A stretch of 64,000 nucleotides of DNA from contig NC_089222.1 of the NCBI RefSeq assembly GCF_963924675.1, forward strand, positions 7,136,501 through 7,200,500. Reading direction: 5' to 3'. How positions within the stretch are numbered: position 1 is the stretch's first letter; each line of letters opens with the position of its first letter. Origin of the DNA: Phocoena phocoena. Its lineage: Eukaryota; Chordata; Mammalia; Artiodactyla; Phocoenidae. Made by a program: the position numbers and the translations under genes. The notes below the pieces were generated by a model. It had not been told where the DNA came from, searched no databases, and saw nothing but the letters and a program-made list of their open reading frames with translations. Below are positions 44,141 to 55,613 of this stretch, one piece after another.

Positions 44141-45420
44141 ATGCACACCCACTCAGCTCTTGCACTGCATACAACAGGGTGGCCGCCTACCAAAAACGAC
44201 TCAGTAATACAGTATCCAAAATTGTCCAGGATACTTTCAAAACTCACTTGTCATACCAAGAGCCAGGAAAATCACTATATGAACAAGAAAAGGCAATCAG
44301 TAGATGCTAACATTAAGGTGACTCAGGTGTTGGAATTATCTGAAAAGGATTTTAAAGAGGTCATAAATTGCTTCAACGATCACCTGCAGATTCTCTTGAA
44401 ACAAATGGAAAATAGAAAAATCTTGAAAAAGAAATAGAAGTTATAAAAAAGAACAAAATAGAAATTATAGGACTGACACATGTAATCACCAGAATAAAAA
44501 CTCATTAGATGAGGATGATAGAGGATAGAATCGGTGAACTTGAAGACGGATCGTGGAATTCACCCAATTTGAACAACAGAGTGACTAAAAATATATATAA
44601 ATGAATAGAACCTCAAGGATCTTGAGACAACAAGAAATGCATTAATTTGTTTTTTTTTTTTTTTACCTTTGGATGTCTCAGAAGGAGAGGAGAGAGAGCA
44701 TGTAACAAAGTTTTCAAAGAAATAATGGCAGTAAATCTCCTAAATTTGGCATAAGGCATAAACCTACAGGTTCAAGAAACTGAGTGAGCCCCAAACAGGG
44801 TAATCCAAAGAAATCCATGCCAGAATACATTATAATTTTTAGGAAAATTTATGGCAAACAAAAATTTTGAAAGCAGTCAGAGGAAAACAACACATTACTT
44901 ATAGAGGAACACCAAATCTCATCTGAAACCATAGAGACCACAAAGAAGTAGCATAACACGTTTCAAAACTACCGAAAGGGGCTTTTCTGGTGGCACAGTG
45001 GTTAAAAGTCTGCCTGCCAATGCAGGGGACACAGGTTCATGCCCCGGTCCGGGAGGATCCCACATGCCGTGGAGCGGCTGGGCCCGTGAGCCATGGCCGC
45101 TGAGCCTGTGCGTCCGGAGCCTGTGCTCCGCAACGGGAGATGCCACAACAGTGAGAGGCCCGTGTACTGCAAAAAACAACCAAAAAACAAAACAAAAAAA
45201 AACTACCGAAAGAAAAGAATTGTCAACTGCAGATTCTATGTTTGGTGAAAACATACCTCAGGAACAAAGGAAAATAAAGGCATCCTCAGATAAAGTAAAA
45301 CTAAAAAGAGGTATTGCTAGCAAACTTACTCCTAATGAATGGCTGAAGGAAGTTCTTAGAAAGAAAATGATACAGAAGAAGGCTTGGACTATAGAAAGAA
45401 AGAACATCAGAGTGGGTAAA
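44141..45420 (+). pseudogene. HAL1/L1 ORF1 remnant
   Basis: 44141-44437 encodes VTQVLELSEKDFKEVINCFN and a Lys-rich coiled-coil-like tail. 45285-45420 encodes LTPNEWLKEVLRKKMIQKK, typical of the HAL1 C-terminal part. Stops, a T-run (44650-44664) and a SINE interrupt the frame. No function is retained. Confidence 0.55.
44979..45198 (+). mobile_element. CHR-type tRNA-Glu SINE with perfect TSD
   Basis: GGCTTTTCTGGTGGCACAGT, GGTTCATGCCCCGGTCCGGG, GAGCCATGGCCGCTGAGCCT and GTGTACTGCAAAAAACAACC. It is flanked by AAAACTACCGAAAG at 44965-44978 and 45199-45212, a perfect 14-bp TSD. Frames of 111 and 144 aa across it are SINE-derived. Confidence 0.95.
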
Positions 45421-45639
45421 TATAGGGGGTAATAGTAATAGACTACCTGGTTTATCATGAGTTTCTTAAATCATGTTTGATGGTTGAAGCAAAATTATAA
45501 AGAGGCTTGAATGAAAATATTTTTACTTTACTTGGATTGGAAGTGACTATTATAATAAATTACATATGTACATCCTAATACCCAGAGCAATCAATAAGAA
45601 AATTATAAAAAGTGATATATTCAAAAATATAGATAATCT

Positions 45640-45880
45640 GAACAAGGTAATCAAATTGTTGAATCTACTTGACATTGACATATATAGAATAATTCCTCCA
45701 TCAACAGCAGAAGATATAGATGTGGATATAGATATATTTAGTGACTATGTACTATTCAACAAGATAAACTATATTCTGAGGCATAAAGTTGTCATTAAAT
45801 TTAAATTAATTGAAGTCATAGAGAGTGTGTTCTCTGACTATAAGTTTAATAAAACTAGAAATCAGTAAGAGAAAAACTAG
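45640..45880 (+). pseudogene. L1 ORF2 endonuclease-region remnant
   Basis: The plus strand encodes LLDIDIYRIIPPSTAED, a degenerate FSDYVLFNKINYILRHK and KLIEVIESVFSDYK. These match the C-terminal half of the L1 endonuclease domain (positions of the conserved LIDIYR, IDHILGHK and FSDH blocks). The conserved SDH is SDY here, and the downstream reading frame is lost. Confidence 0.75.
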
Positions 45881-46189
45881 AGGAAGATTTGTAATCACAT
45901 GGAAATTAAAACAAAAACAAAAAAGTACATTTCCAAACAATTTATGGGGGAAGAAGGAAATCTCAAACCCTCATCTCAAGATTAAATTATGTCTAGTCCT
46001 TGGTATATGAACTTAGACACAGGGCAAGTGGCTTAACAGAACGCCCTCACTTGTATAGATGGGGAGAAGGAATCTTCTGGGGATGTGCCAGCTGAGTTAT
46101 AGGCTGCCGAAGGGGAAAGGATGAACTCAGAGCCATGGTTTATCCAAAGGTCTGCTGTAACAGGCACAACACTAGATGGCTTCCATGCA

Positions 46190-46265
46190 GCATCTCATTT
46201 TCCCCTCACTATAGGTTAGCTAAGTCCTAATTTGCCTTATTTCATAGATCTGGGAGACTTTATAT
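46190..46265 (+). mobile_element. MIR-like fragment
   Basis: CATCTCATTTTCCCCTCACT and TTTGCCTTATTTCATAGATC resemble the MIR 5' half. Short and weak. Confidence 0.35.
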
Positions 46266-46358
46266 GTTCTCTGATTAGTAACAAAGGTTTTATTGTAAAG
46301 ACATTGAGGCAAGTAGCCAACAAATAGGACATTCCATGTCATCCCAAATGAGACTTTA

Positions 46359-46623
46359 CAAAGTGGAGAGAGAGATAAATTAGGAGCTTGGGATTAACAT
46401 ATACACACCACTATATATAAAATAGATAACCAGCAAGGACCTACTGTATAGCACAGGGAACTATACTCAATATTCTCTAATAATCTATATGGGAAAAGGA
46501 TCTGAAAAAAGAATATATACAGGTATATGTATAACTGAATCACTTGCTGTACACCTGAAACGGACACAACATTGTAAAGCAACTATACTCCAATATAAAA
46601 TAAAAATTAAATTAAATTTTTTA
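46359..46623 (+). mobile_element. L1 3' end with perfect TSD
   Basis: CAAGGACCTACTGTATAGCA, CAGGGAACTATACTCAATAT, GTACACCTGAAACGGACACA, GTAAAGCAACTATACTCCAA and an AT-rich tail. AAATGAGACTTTA occurs at 46346-46358 and 46624-46636, a perfect 13-bp TSD. It is a 5'-truncated, fairly young insertion. Confidence 0.93.
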
Positions 46624-47064
46624 AAATGAGACTTTAGATCAGAACACATTTTAATGAATTCCCAGCTAAGTACATTTTTCTCAGACCTAAGTACTAGAGA
46701 AACTTAAAGAGAGAAGTTCTCAAGGATCTTTAAAATTATATCCTAAAGGATCTGCCAACCACAGCTTGAGAAACTTTTAACTTGAACAGAGAAAACCTAA
46801 TTCTATGAAAGTATCTTTCAATTGCAAATCATGACTGCAAAGAAAGTGTATCTTTACAACTGGTCAGATGTTTCTAAACAGCAGAATACTCCTATTAAGT
46901 TAAAATAATTTTATATTTTAATTAAATTAAAATATAAAATTTAAAGATTCTCATAGATCTCGCAAACATCCAAGTACTTTCCAGACCCTGGTTCTACATA
47001 CTTCCCAGTTTAAAAAACAGTTTACTAGAAAACATTGTTAGACTCCCAAATAGCACCTACATTG

Positions 47065-47323
47065 TTTTTTGTTTGTTTGTTTTTTTAAACATCTTTATTG
47101 GAGTATAATTGCTTTACAGTGGTGTGTTAGTTTCTGCTTTATAACAAAGTGAATCAGTTATACATATGTTCCCATATCTCTTCCCTCTTGCGTCTTTCTC
47201 CCTCCCAGCCTCCCTATCCCACCCCTCTAGGTGGTCACAAAGCACCGAGCTGATCTCCCTGTGCCATGCGGCTGCTTCCCACTAGCTATCTATTTCACAT
47301 TTGGTAGTGTATATATGTCCATG
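47065..47323 (-). mobile_element. Young L1 3' end, antisense
   Basis: A T-rich start, TCTTTATTGGAGTATAATTG, CAAAGTGAATCAGTTATACA, CTTGCGTCTTTCTCCCTCCC, GAGCTGATCTCCCTGTGCCA and GTAGTGTATATATGTCCATG. It is the same subfamily as the element at 1-162 and is well preserved. No TSD was identified with confidence. Confidence 0.9.
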
Positions 47324-48267
47324 ACAGGGATTATCATAGAGGATCAGAGACTCTACTCCTAAAAAGGCTACATAGCAAAAAGACCAGAGCACTTTAAGGC
47401 AACTGACTATCTTTCCCCTTTTGCCAGAACTGATGTTGGTACCCACGCCAGTCTTCTTTACACAGGTGAATCTGAAGTGTTTTGATTGCTTTCAGGTTAT
47501 GAGGGATAGTTGCCACATTCTAGAACTGCTACTTATTTTCCTAATTAATTCCTAATTGGGGATGCTATTATGTTTCTCCTTAAAATGCAAAGAAGCCTGC
47601 TGCAGCTGTATAGGTCTATGTTCACCATTCAAAACCTATCTGGTCTGAAAGGATGATAAAGTCTTTAGTGCTTTCCCTAAACAGGGTGATTGGTTTTCTG
47701 TTTGTAGTCGATTGTGCTGTTGGTAAATCCTAGGTTTTTCTCTTAGGCACATAAGTCAAAGAAGGAGGAATTTGCTTCTGGTTCAATCAGTATTTCTCCT
47801 GGAAGGTAGCAGGGGGCCCTGGAGAACTGTTAATCCAGTCTGCTGGGTTAGTATATGGCACAAATGGAGAGGCAGGCTACTGAAGCAATAGCCACAAGCA
47901 GTGGGACTCGATGATATACAGACTTCACCTGCTCTGGAACCAAAGCCTATAATAAAGTTTACAGTTTATAAAACACAGTCTTAAAATATTTATGTGGCTC
48001 TGTAGGTGAATTGGATCTGTTTTTCAACTCTGTATGCAATCATGCTGTACAAAAGGCACTGACATTTATAAAGGAAAATATAAAGCTTCCCCTAAACTGT
48101 TAGGTGAATTTAATGTTCTACTTGAACGGGAATTTTGTGTTTTGGGGAGAGGTAAAGGAATGTAAGGGAATGGTAAAAAAAAAAAAAAAAGGGGGGGGTT
48201 GGCTCCCTTAATGTAGAGAGAGTAATGCACCTTTTGCATTTCCTTCAAATGTTGACTATCCTCTAAC
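47324..48267. other. No recognised feature
   Basis: Unassigned sequence with an A16G8 run at 48175-48198. Confidence 0.45.
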
Positions 48268-48468
48268 ATAGCACTGTCTGATGGAAAATATTTTCATCAT
48301 TACAGGAAGCTTTACCTGTATTGTCCAGTATGGTAGCCACATGTGGTTACTGAGCACCTGAAATGTGATTAGTGTAACTAAGAAACTGAATTTTAAATTA
48401 AATTAAACTTAACTTAAATTTAAGTAGTTCCATGTGGCCAGTGGAGAACATATTGAATAGCACAGTTT
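48268..48468. mobile_element. hAT-type non-autonomous DNA element
   Basis: It opens TAGCACTGTCTGATGGAAAA and closes GAATAGCACAGTTTCA, imperfect inverted ends. Inside are GTCCAGTATGGTAGCCACAT, GTGGTTACTGAGCACCTGAA and an AT-rich middle. It is the same family as 26620-26911. Confidence 0.65.
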
Positions 48469-48644
48469 CAAGCATTAATTTTCATGTTTGAGGTTACAGA
48501 ATTCTTTATAAATGTGTTGAAAACTACAGACTTCTTCCACCTAGAAAAATGTTTAATACAAACACACTTTCCAAGTGTTCACAGGTCATCTAAGACATAT
48601 CTGTGGATCTGTATATGTCTGTGTACTGTGAGGACTTACATTCT

Positions 48645-48800
48645 GGAGTGAGACACAGAGGGTTTGAATTATGGTCACAACAAGTTGTGTGACTCAAATT
48701 AGATAAAATTCTTAGAAGGTGTTCCTTCAACTGTAAAATGAGCCTATTAATAAAACCTACTTCATGGACTTGTTGTGAGGATTAAATGAAAACATTTATC
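48645..48800 (+). mobile_element. MIR SINE
   Basis: GAGGGTTTGAATTATGGTCA, CAAGTTGTGTGACTCAAATT, TTCAACTGTAAAATGAGCCT and GGACTTGTTGTGAGGATTAA follow the MIR order clearly. Confidence 0.8.
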
Positions 48801-49060
48801 ATCACTCTTAGGTTAATGGTTGAGTCTGTGAAAGAAATTATAGAACCATTTCACATCCTAACTAGAAAGGACTTCATGAATTTTGGTCTGTATCCATCTG
48901 GACTTTGTTAGAAGAATGGGGCCACTTATAAAGATTATGGTGACAGGGTGCATATGACAGGAATTAGATCTTACGTGAATGTGGGAGGGGATGAAGAAAG
49001 GAAGGTCTAGAAGGGGGGAAGTGGGAAGATCTGAAAAATAGCTACTAACCGTTTCGTTCT

Positions 49061-49686
49061 TGATGCCAAAAATTCAGCCTCTGCACAGAGGTGCCGAATT
49101 GAATCTCAGAGACAGAGTTTTGGGTGAAGTAGAAAAGAATAGCTTCATTGTTTTGCCAGGCAAATGGGGACACAGTGGGCTTGTGCCTTAAAAACTGTGT
49201 GTCCCCACCTGGGGGGATTTGGTGAGGAGTTTTATAGCCATGGTTCAAGGGTGGAGTTGTGATAAGGATCAGGGTGTGTGCAGGGCCTGCATTCCTTTAA
49301 TCTGGCTTCAGGTGGTCTCCTGAAGACTTTCTCTCATTCTCAAGGTTATCAAACTGTGACCTTCTCTCTGGAATGAAGAATGCTTCATCAAGTAGTTAAC
49401 ATCTTCCATTTGTTGGGCGTTTAGTTCTGCAGAGGAGCTCAAAGATATTGTTACGTGTATCCCTTGAAGCAGAACCAGGACCCTGCCCCAAGGCTGCACT
49501 ATTATTTCTTGACTGCTCCCCCCTTGTCTCTGCATTCCCTCCTTTACCTGATCAGCAACTGTTTGAACCTGCCCTTTGGACCACAGGGAGGGTCATGGAG
49601 GCTGAAGCCTATTTCCTACAAAAAAGAAATGGGAGACACAGAAAACTTCTGGGCCCAGAAGCCCCACAGGGTCCTGCTCAGTTTCA
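49061..49686 (-). mobile_element. Solo LTR C (same family as A, B, D)
   Basis: On the minus strand it starts TGAAACTGAGCAGGACCC and ends TTTTTGGCATCA; 626 bases, the longest of the four. Flanks are TTCT (49057-49060) and GTCT (49687-49690), a 4-bp TSD with one mismatch. It retains the full U3 upstream part and the B/C version of the block upstream of TATA. The polyadenylation signal is mutated (AATGAA). Frames at 49045-49738 on both strands are LTR-derived. Confidence 0.88.
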
Positions 49687-49734
49687 GTCTGAAACACTGG
49701 AGCACATGGACAAGTCAGAGCTTGTAGGAAAATT

Positions 49735-50420
49735 CTAGAAACAAAGACCCTCTGGACATCTAACTGGGCCATGAAGGGAGAACTGGTTGAAGGCCTGTAG
49801 TAACTGCCTCTTCTGAGGAAGCTGGTGTCTCCCTGGGCTTGTGCCTGGTGGTGGGCATGGGGTCACTGTTGGTTGACAGGACCAGCAATTAGGAAAGCAA
49901 GATGGGCTTAGATTTTGAGGAGAAGGAAGACAACTGGAGTTCATGGACACTTCTGGTTTGCTGTCCCAATGTCTGAATGCCAAGTTGCTTCAAAGAGTAA
50001 TGGCCCTGACTTCATTTCTACCATCCAATCTTGTACAAGTTTCTTTCTTGGCCAACTCAATTCTGAAACCACACAGGGAAGTGTATTCTGGTGTGGACAA
50101 AAAAATATTGCCTGCCACTTTAGTAAACAAAGAATGTTGCCTGCCTTCAAGACATCAGCCACTGTAGGCACTACCCCCACCCTAACTGAGGGGAATTCAG
50201 GATGGAGCAAAATAGGATACTGGTCCCAGATAATTAAGATGCTTATCAAAGAGATAACTTCATTGAGCCTAGACTCTTGCATCTTCCCATACACAGAAAA
50301 GCATTAAGATCATTAACTTGAGATGTGGGTTTTTTTGTGATTAGCAGTAATCTTTTGGTGTTTGACTGCATGTTTTTGTTTGTTTTTCAGCAAAAACTCC
50401 TATAGTGTTAGCCAATTTGA
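49735..50420 (+). mobile_element. Possible ERV-derived internal sequence, unassigned
   Basis: Directly beside LTR C but outside its TSD. A 130-aa plus frame (49915-50307) and a 117-aa minus frame (49941-50294) overlap. The plus frame carries LTEGNSGWSKIGYWSQII and a Cys-containing segment. The pattern feels like a decayed repeat with a TTTTTGTGATTAGCAGTAAT stretch, but I could not place it in a family and no retroviral domain is certain. Confidence 0.3.
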
Positions 50421-51384
50421 TAAAACACATTCAAGCACATGGTCCATCACCTGATTTTAGAAATTATTTTGATTTTATTATTTATAAATGATAATGATTT
50501 TAAAATCATTTATACATGATTTTATAAATAGACATGTCCAATCTATCCTCCTTATTTTGTAAATGACTTTTAGAATGCTCTGTCAGTGATTGGCACAAGA
50601 ATGTCAAATGGGGGTTGTGATTAGAACACATGTTTCCTGATCCTCAGTACTTGGAGGGCTCTTTCTACCTGTACACAGACTGGAAAGCATGCCCCAAAGC
50701 AGTTCTACTGCTCTTACTCTTATGCTGATGAGAGAGGATAAAGGGCTGAATAACATCTAAGGACAGTTCACTTTTCCATTCAAAGACAGTGACTCCGTGA
50801 ACTAGCCAAATGATCACTGGGATACACAGAAAAATCTCAAAGCTAAATTACTCTTAGGGCTTTCAATGTCTCTGTGGATTATTAGCCTTTGGCTGAATTC
50901 AGGTATATCTTTTAAAACTAATAGATTAGTATTACCTTCCCAGCAAAAAAGACTGAAGCGATGTGTTGTGCTCACATTTACCCATTGTGCCACCTAAGAC
51001 GATAAATCAATCTTCATTCTTTTTGTGACAAACTTGTAGAAATAATGGTGTATAAACAAATGAAATGCAAGGGAATTATTTATGTATTGGAGACATTTTT
51101 CTCATAAATTGTCAACGTATGAATAGTTGCTGACCTGTTGGATTTTCCTAAGGCTGTGCTCTTTGCTTTTATCAACTTTATATATGATTTATGAAGGCAG
51201 ATACATCAGATTGAAAACTGGTAAAGAAAATGTGACTTGCCTGAAAATGGAATCCAGAGACAAGCTTGTGAGCTTTAAAACGTTGAATCAGAATCCAAAA
51301 TTTCATTGTAATGATGATGCAAAATTTATCGATTTTCACCAAAAAAAATTGTCATGCAAAATACTGTATACTTAATCACCAAAA
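50421..51384. other. No recognised feature
   Basis: An AT-rich inverted-looking block at 50459-50530 (ATTATTTATAAATGATAATG with TCATTTATACATGATTTTAT) may form a hairpin. The 82-aa frame at 51127-51375 has no motif. Confidence 0.4.
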
Positions 51385-51480
51385 CTTTGTGAGGCTGACA
51401 TTACAGTGCTCATTTTGCATAAGAAATACTTGAGACTCAAGGAAATGCAGCAACTTGTTCACATTGTTATGTAAGCTAGT
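51385..51480 (+). mobile_element. MIR fragment
   Basis: TGACATTACAGTGCTCATTT, ATAAGAAATACTTGAGACTC, AAGGAAATGCAGCAACTTGT and TAAGCTAGT fit the MIR 5' half. Confidence 0.55.
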
Positions 51481-51519
51481 GGGGATGATGGATGTGTCTA
51501 CCAAGAAATGCAGAAAGCT

Positions 51520-51870
51520 GCAAATAAGAAGAAGAGTTTAATTGGGATCTTAAGCATTGCAATTCAGGAGGCACTGATTCAAGTAACATCTCAAATGTGC
51601 TCCAAGAGAAATAGAAAATCGCAGGGGGACATAAAGGCAAGAGACAGAGCCATTCCAGAGAAGTTATATAGGTTATCTCTATAGAACTACGATTGGTACC
51701 AGCAGGCATTCAGTCACTGGCCAGCAGCGGATTGGTTGTTTAGCTGTGGCCTCTAGGGAGTAAAGAAAACAAGTTCCAGGTGGCTTTCGGATGGCTGGGT
51801 CAAAAATTTATGTTACACTTGGGGATGAACACATATAGTAAATTCATGGTCCAAATTTCCCCACTTTGAT
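51520..51870 (-). mobile_element. Possible ancient LTR, antisense
   Basis: AGAGTTTAATTGGGATCTTA, GCAATTCAGGAGGCACTGAT, AAATGTGCTCCAAGAGAAAT and GAGAAGTTATATAGG resemble the reverse complement of an old ERVL LTR 3' end. The family is not assigned. Confidence 0.35.
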
Positions 51871-52299
51871 GACTCTCTGCTTGGAAAGCATTGATGATAA
51901 ATCATCTTGTGTATTAGTCATCATTTGTTAATATCATTAAACGAAAGTCCCTTGGAACCAAGAAGGTTCATTCCTTGTATGTCATACTGCATGGAGGAGG
52001 AAAGGGGACTAAGAGTCATGATCTTAAGAGGATAGTCACATTCAAGCAACAAGAAGATTTTCAGGAAGTACACCTAAGGCACCGCCCACACCTGAAATAA
52101 TGACATACTTAGTTCATTTTTTATCTGTGGTATAAATTGTGGGACACTTCTAGTTGAGTAATTCAAGACTTTGAGCAAAAATAATCTTAATATCCTGAGT
52201 AGCTGAGCAACAGCAAGAAATACAAAGCATCATTAATTTAACAAGGACAAAGAGAGAACAGATGAGATATCTGAATGGCATACAAGACCCTTTAACATC

Positions 52300-52725
52300 T
52301 GATGAAATTTACTTTTATTGACTATTTCATCCCAACTGAGAATCAGAACCATCTATACCCGCACAGCTTATTGTCTATATTAACATGACTTTAAAAGATG
52401 CAAATAACTATCTTTCATTCCAGGAACTTCCTGAAAGATCCATCAACTCTTCAACTGAAAGTGTCAAATGATAGTTTGTACTCTGAGACTCTCTGAAGCT
52501 CTTGCTTCAAAATACTTGCCCTGCTGCTGTGTACAAATCCTAAATTATATTGTAATTACAGCTCTCACATTTAAAGACCTTAGACTTGATTTTAAAAGCT
52601 CAATAAATATTCCAAATTTGCCCTTCCCCCATCCATCACTACTAGTGTGGAAGTAGATCTCTTACTGAGGTAAGCAATAAACTCAACTTTGTCTTATTGG
52701 CCTGTTGTTTTGCTTCTGCTCTGGG
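52300..52725 (+). mobile_element. Possible ancient LTR 3' part
   Basis: CACTACTAGTGTGGAAGTAG, ATCTCTTACTGAGGTAAGCA, ATAAACTCAACTTTGTCTTA and TTGGCCTGTTGTTTTG have the layout of an LTR polyadenylation region. The 5' extent is unclear. Confidence 0.4.
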
Positions 52726-53029
52726 GACTCTGCCTTTGGCTTAACCCAGTCAATATTAGAGAATTCACAGCTCACTGAATGTCCCATTCTCAGTCACACC
52801 CTGTTTTTTCCACATATCTATTTCTTTCCACAAAAAAGACATGCTGATTCAGACTACACCCTTTTTCTCCATCTGACAAACTTCAAATTAAACTTTAAGA
52901 TAAATTGGGTCTGTTATGTGAAGTCTCCTTCAGCAATTACAGTTGGAGATGATTATTTCTAACTTGGTGCTACCAAAGAAATTTTCCTACAACACAATTA
53001 TTATAATTCCACACTATATTATAAGTATA

Positions 53030-53175
53030 TGCATGCTTGTCATGTGTCAGGTAGTCTGTGAGCTCCCTGAAAGCAAACGGTGCTGTTTCTTTTACCTCAG
53101 TCTCCTAAACAACCAGCCTAATGACTGACACATTATAGCAATGCATTTGTTCTTTTTTGAGGAAATGAATGAATA
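53030..53175 (+). mobile_element. L2 3' end
   Basis: GTCTGTGAGCTCCCTGAAAG, CTTTTACCTCAGTCTCCTAA and a closing GAAATGAATGAATATATG give the L2 terminal block with its GAAT-type tail. Confidence 0.6.
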
Positions 53176-53469
53176 TATGTATAGTCAATTTGTACCTTTA
53201 TGATATTAGGCACTCAAAATTTAAGTTATATTTTTGTTTTAAGATACTGAATAACTCAAATCAATAATTCAGCAAGGTAGTGATGAAAGAAAATACAGAA
53301 AATGGTACTCTACAGTTTTTATCCTACAAATACGTATGATAAAGTTTGATTTATAAATTAGGCACAGTCAGAGATTAACAATAGATAAGAATAAGATGGA
53401 ACAATTATAATAATATGCTGTAATAAAAGTTATGGGAATGTGGTCTCTTTTCCTCTCAAAATATCCTAT

Positions 53470-53862
53470 TTTATTGTATTCGCCCTTTGTCTTCTTGTGA
53501 TGATGTGCCTACTTGGTGAGATGAAGTGAAATGAATGATGCAGGTATTGTGACATTGTTAGGCTATTATTGACCGACTGACAATACGTCAGAAGGAGGAT
53601 CATCTGCTTTGGGTGATCCTGGATCATCGAGCCCTGACAAAGTCGATGGTTTGATGTCAGGAGTGGATGATATTGATGGCTGGGGATCCCAGGTGGACAG
53701 AGCAGGATGGCGTGAGATTTCATCACACTACTCAGAACAGCATGCAATTTAAAACTTATTGTTTATTTCTGGAATTTTCCATTTAATATTTCTGGACCTA
53801 GGTTGACCTTGAGTAACTGAACAAGGGAAAGTGAAACCGTGGATAAGGGTGGTCTAAGCCTC
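53470..53862. mobile_element. TcMar-Tigger-type DNA transposon fragment
   Basis: GATGCAGGTATTGTGACATT, TACGTCAGAAGGAGGATCAT, TTGTTTATTTCTGGAATTTT, CCATTTAATATTTCTGGACC, TTGACCTTGAGTAACTGAAC and GAAACCGTGGATAAGGGTGG match the end of a Tigger-group element. The 93-aa minus frame (53466-53747) is inside it and has no intact transposase catalytic motif. Confidence 0.65.
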
Positions 53863-55008
53863 ATGGTCTTTGGCAAAGGTTCTTTCCCTCTCAATTTGTA
53901 GAACTACACTCTGTTTATTTTCTAATACATTGCTAGTTCACCACTTTTTTTTGTTTGTTTGTTTTTTAAGTTACATCCGGTATTTCAGAGTTGATTCAGT
54001 AAATATACACTGTGGCAAAATGGGAATGGATTCTAAATAAAGCAGGAGTTGAACAACTTTGTTCACTACAGTAGGTATATTCTTCTACATTCCCTATTCA
54101 TTATAGTTTTTAGCTCTTATTTCTCTTCCATTTAGTGAGGAAAATTTGTATGTAAGTTAAATATAGAATTTTCTCAGATGAGAAAGAATAAGATTTAAAG
54201 GCAGAAGACCTATATTTCAGCACACCATACCGTTTTCTAAATATGAGTTCTGAATAATTTACTTTTGCTAATCTAAGATTTAAAATGGAGATAAAATTAA
54301 TACCCAATTCAAAGCATTATGTAGAGAGTTTAATGTGGTAATGTAAACAACAAGTGTTCTATATATGATTAGGATCAGGGCAAAAACTGGCCATTACTAT
54401 TCCCTTCTGAATTTGTTGAAAAGGGGATTATTCTCTCTAAGCTAATATGCATGTGGTATCATGATGATTTCTGATACCATAACCTGAGACACGGTCCATC
54501 TGCAGAAGCTTCACTAGATACAGAGTAGACATAATATTCACCAAACAACTGTGTATAGTTTCACCTTGCCCACTGATTACTTCAAGGTCCCATAGTCCTT
54601 TTATGCATGATCTCAAACACAATCCTCTCTTTTGGAACTGATCTTCACTACAAGTATCAGTTTAATCACAAACAAGGAATCAGATGGCAAGTTGGCAAGC
54701 CAGATTAACTTTCAGCCACTTTGTGAAAATTGGGACTATTTGTTCCATATTTCTTCCTGGGCTTCTCCATCTTTTCAAAGACTAAGTTCTAGAATGTATC
54801 AAAGTGCCCATCTTGGACCTAGACAACAAGGGGAAGAGTGAAGTTGTAACCATGAAATTTTTCCAAAATGCCAAGCAATGGGAAAGGAGTGAAATTCAAT
54901 AGAAATCAGAAAAGGACATTTGGATAGAGATAGAAGGATACATCTTCAGAGAGAATGGTCTCTTCTTCTAGTTCAAAATTGTATAATCCCAAGTGGAGTT
55001 GAAGGGTA
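53863..55008. other. Mostly unassigned; weak MIR at 54195-54350
   Basis: GAAGACCTATATTTCAGCAC, ATTTACTTTTGCTAATCTAA and AAAATGGAGATAAAATTAAT suggest a very diverged MIR. Nothing else was recognised. A T-run and GTTT repeats lie at 53944-53967. Confidence 0.35.
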
Positions 55009-55012
55009 ATTA

Positions 55013-55609
55013 TGGTACTGAGCAGGACCCTGTGGGCTCCAGGGCACAAAAGCCTTTCTGTGTTTCCCATTTCTTTGATTGTAGGAAATAGGCTTCATTC
55101 AGCCTCCATGACCTTCCCTGAGTTCCAAGGGCAAGTTCAAACAGTTGCCAATCAGGGAAGGGAGGGGATGCAGAGACAAGGGAGGAGCAGTCAAGAAACA
55201 ATAGTGCAGCCTTGGGGCAGGGCCCTGGTTCCCCCTCAAGGGATACACGTAACAATATCTTCAGATACTGAAACCCCCACTAGGTGGAAGAAGTTAACAG
55301 TATGCTGCCCACAAAAGCGTAGACCCCAGACCAGTTAGAAGGAGAAGGTTGATGATGCCGACTCCCAGTTACCTCACCACCAACCAATCAGAAGAATATC
55401 CATGAGCTGACCATACCCCCCTCTTTGAACCATTACTATAAAACTCCTCATTACCTCCTCCAGGTCGGGACATACAGTCTTGAGGACATTAGCCCATTGT
55501 GTCCCCCTTCGCCTGGCAAAGCAATAAAGCTATACTTTTCTACTTCACCCCAACCTCTGTCTCTGAGATTTTATCCTGTGTCAGGGTACAGAGGCCGGAT
55601 TCGGCTTCA
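55013..55609 (+). mobile_element. Solo LTR D (same family as A, B, C)
   Basis: It starts TGGTACTGAGCAGGACCC and ends TTCGGCTTCA; 597 bases. Flanks are ATTA (55009-55012) and ATTG (55610-55613), a 4-bp TSD with one transition. It has a CCAATCAG box at 55384-55391, TATAAAA at 55437-55443 and an intact AATAAA at 55523-55528. It shares the A/D block upstream of TATA. The 108- and 81-aa frames over it are not genes. Confidence 0.92.
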
Positions 55610-55613
55610 ATTG

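Larger units (their letters stand above)
43020..45900 (+). mobile_element. HAL1/L1-type LINE, long but decayed
   Basis: A 5' UTR-like segment with AAGATGGAGTAGCTCCATTC (43040) and Pro/Ser-type GC-richer blocks leads to ORF1-like sequence from about 44270. HAL1-like blocks follow (AAAGCAGTCAGAGGAAAACA, ATGGCTGAAGGAAGTTCTTA) and then endonuclease-region ORF2 (45640-45880). A CHR SINE is inserted at 44979. All frames are broken. The 135-aa minus frame (43248-43655) and other frames in the 5' part are not genes. Whether this is HAL1 or an old L1M is uncertain. Confidence 0.6.

Noticed and set aside
49061..50420. LTR C plus adjoining sequence as one partial provirus
   Set aside because: A 4-bp flanking repeat closes LTR C at 49686, and the adjoining sequence is on the wrong side (5' of the LTR in its orientation) without a purine tract; treated as separate.
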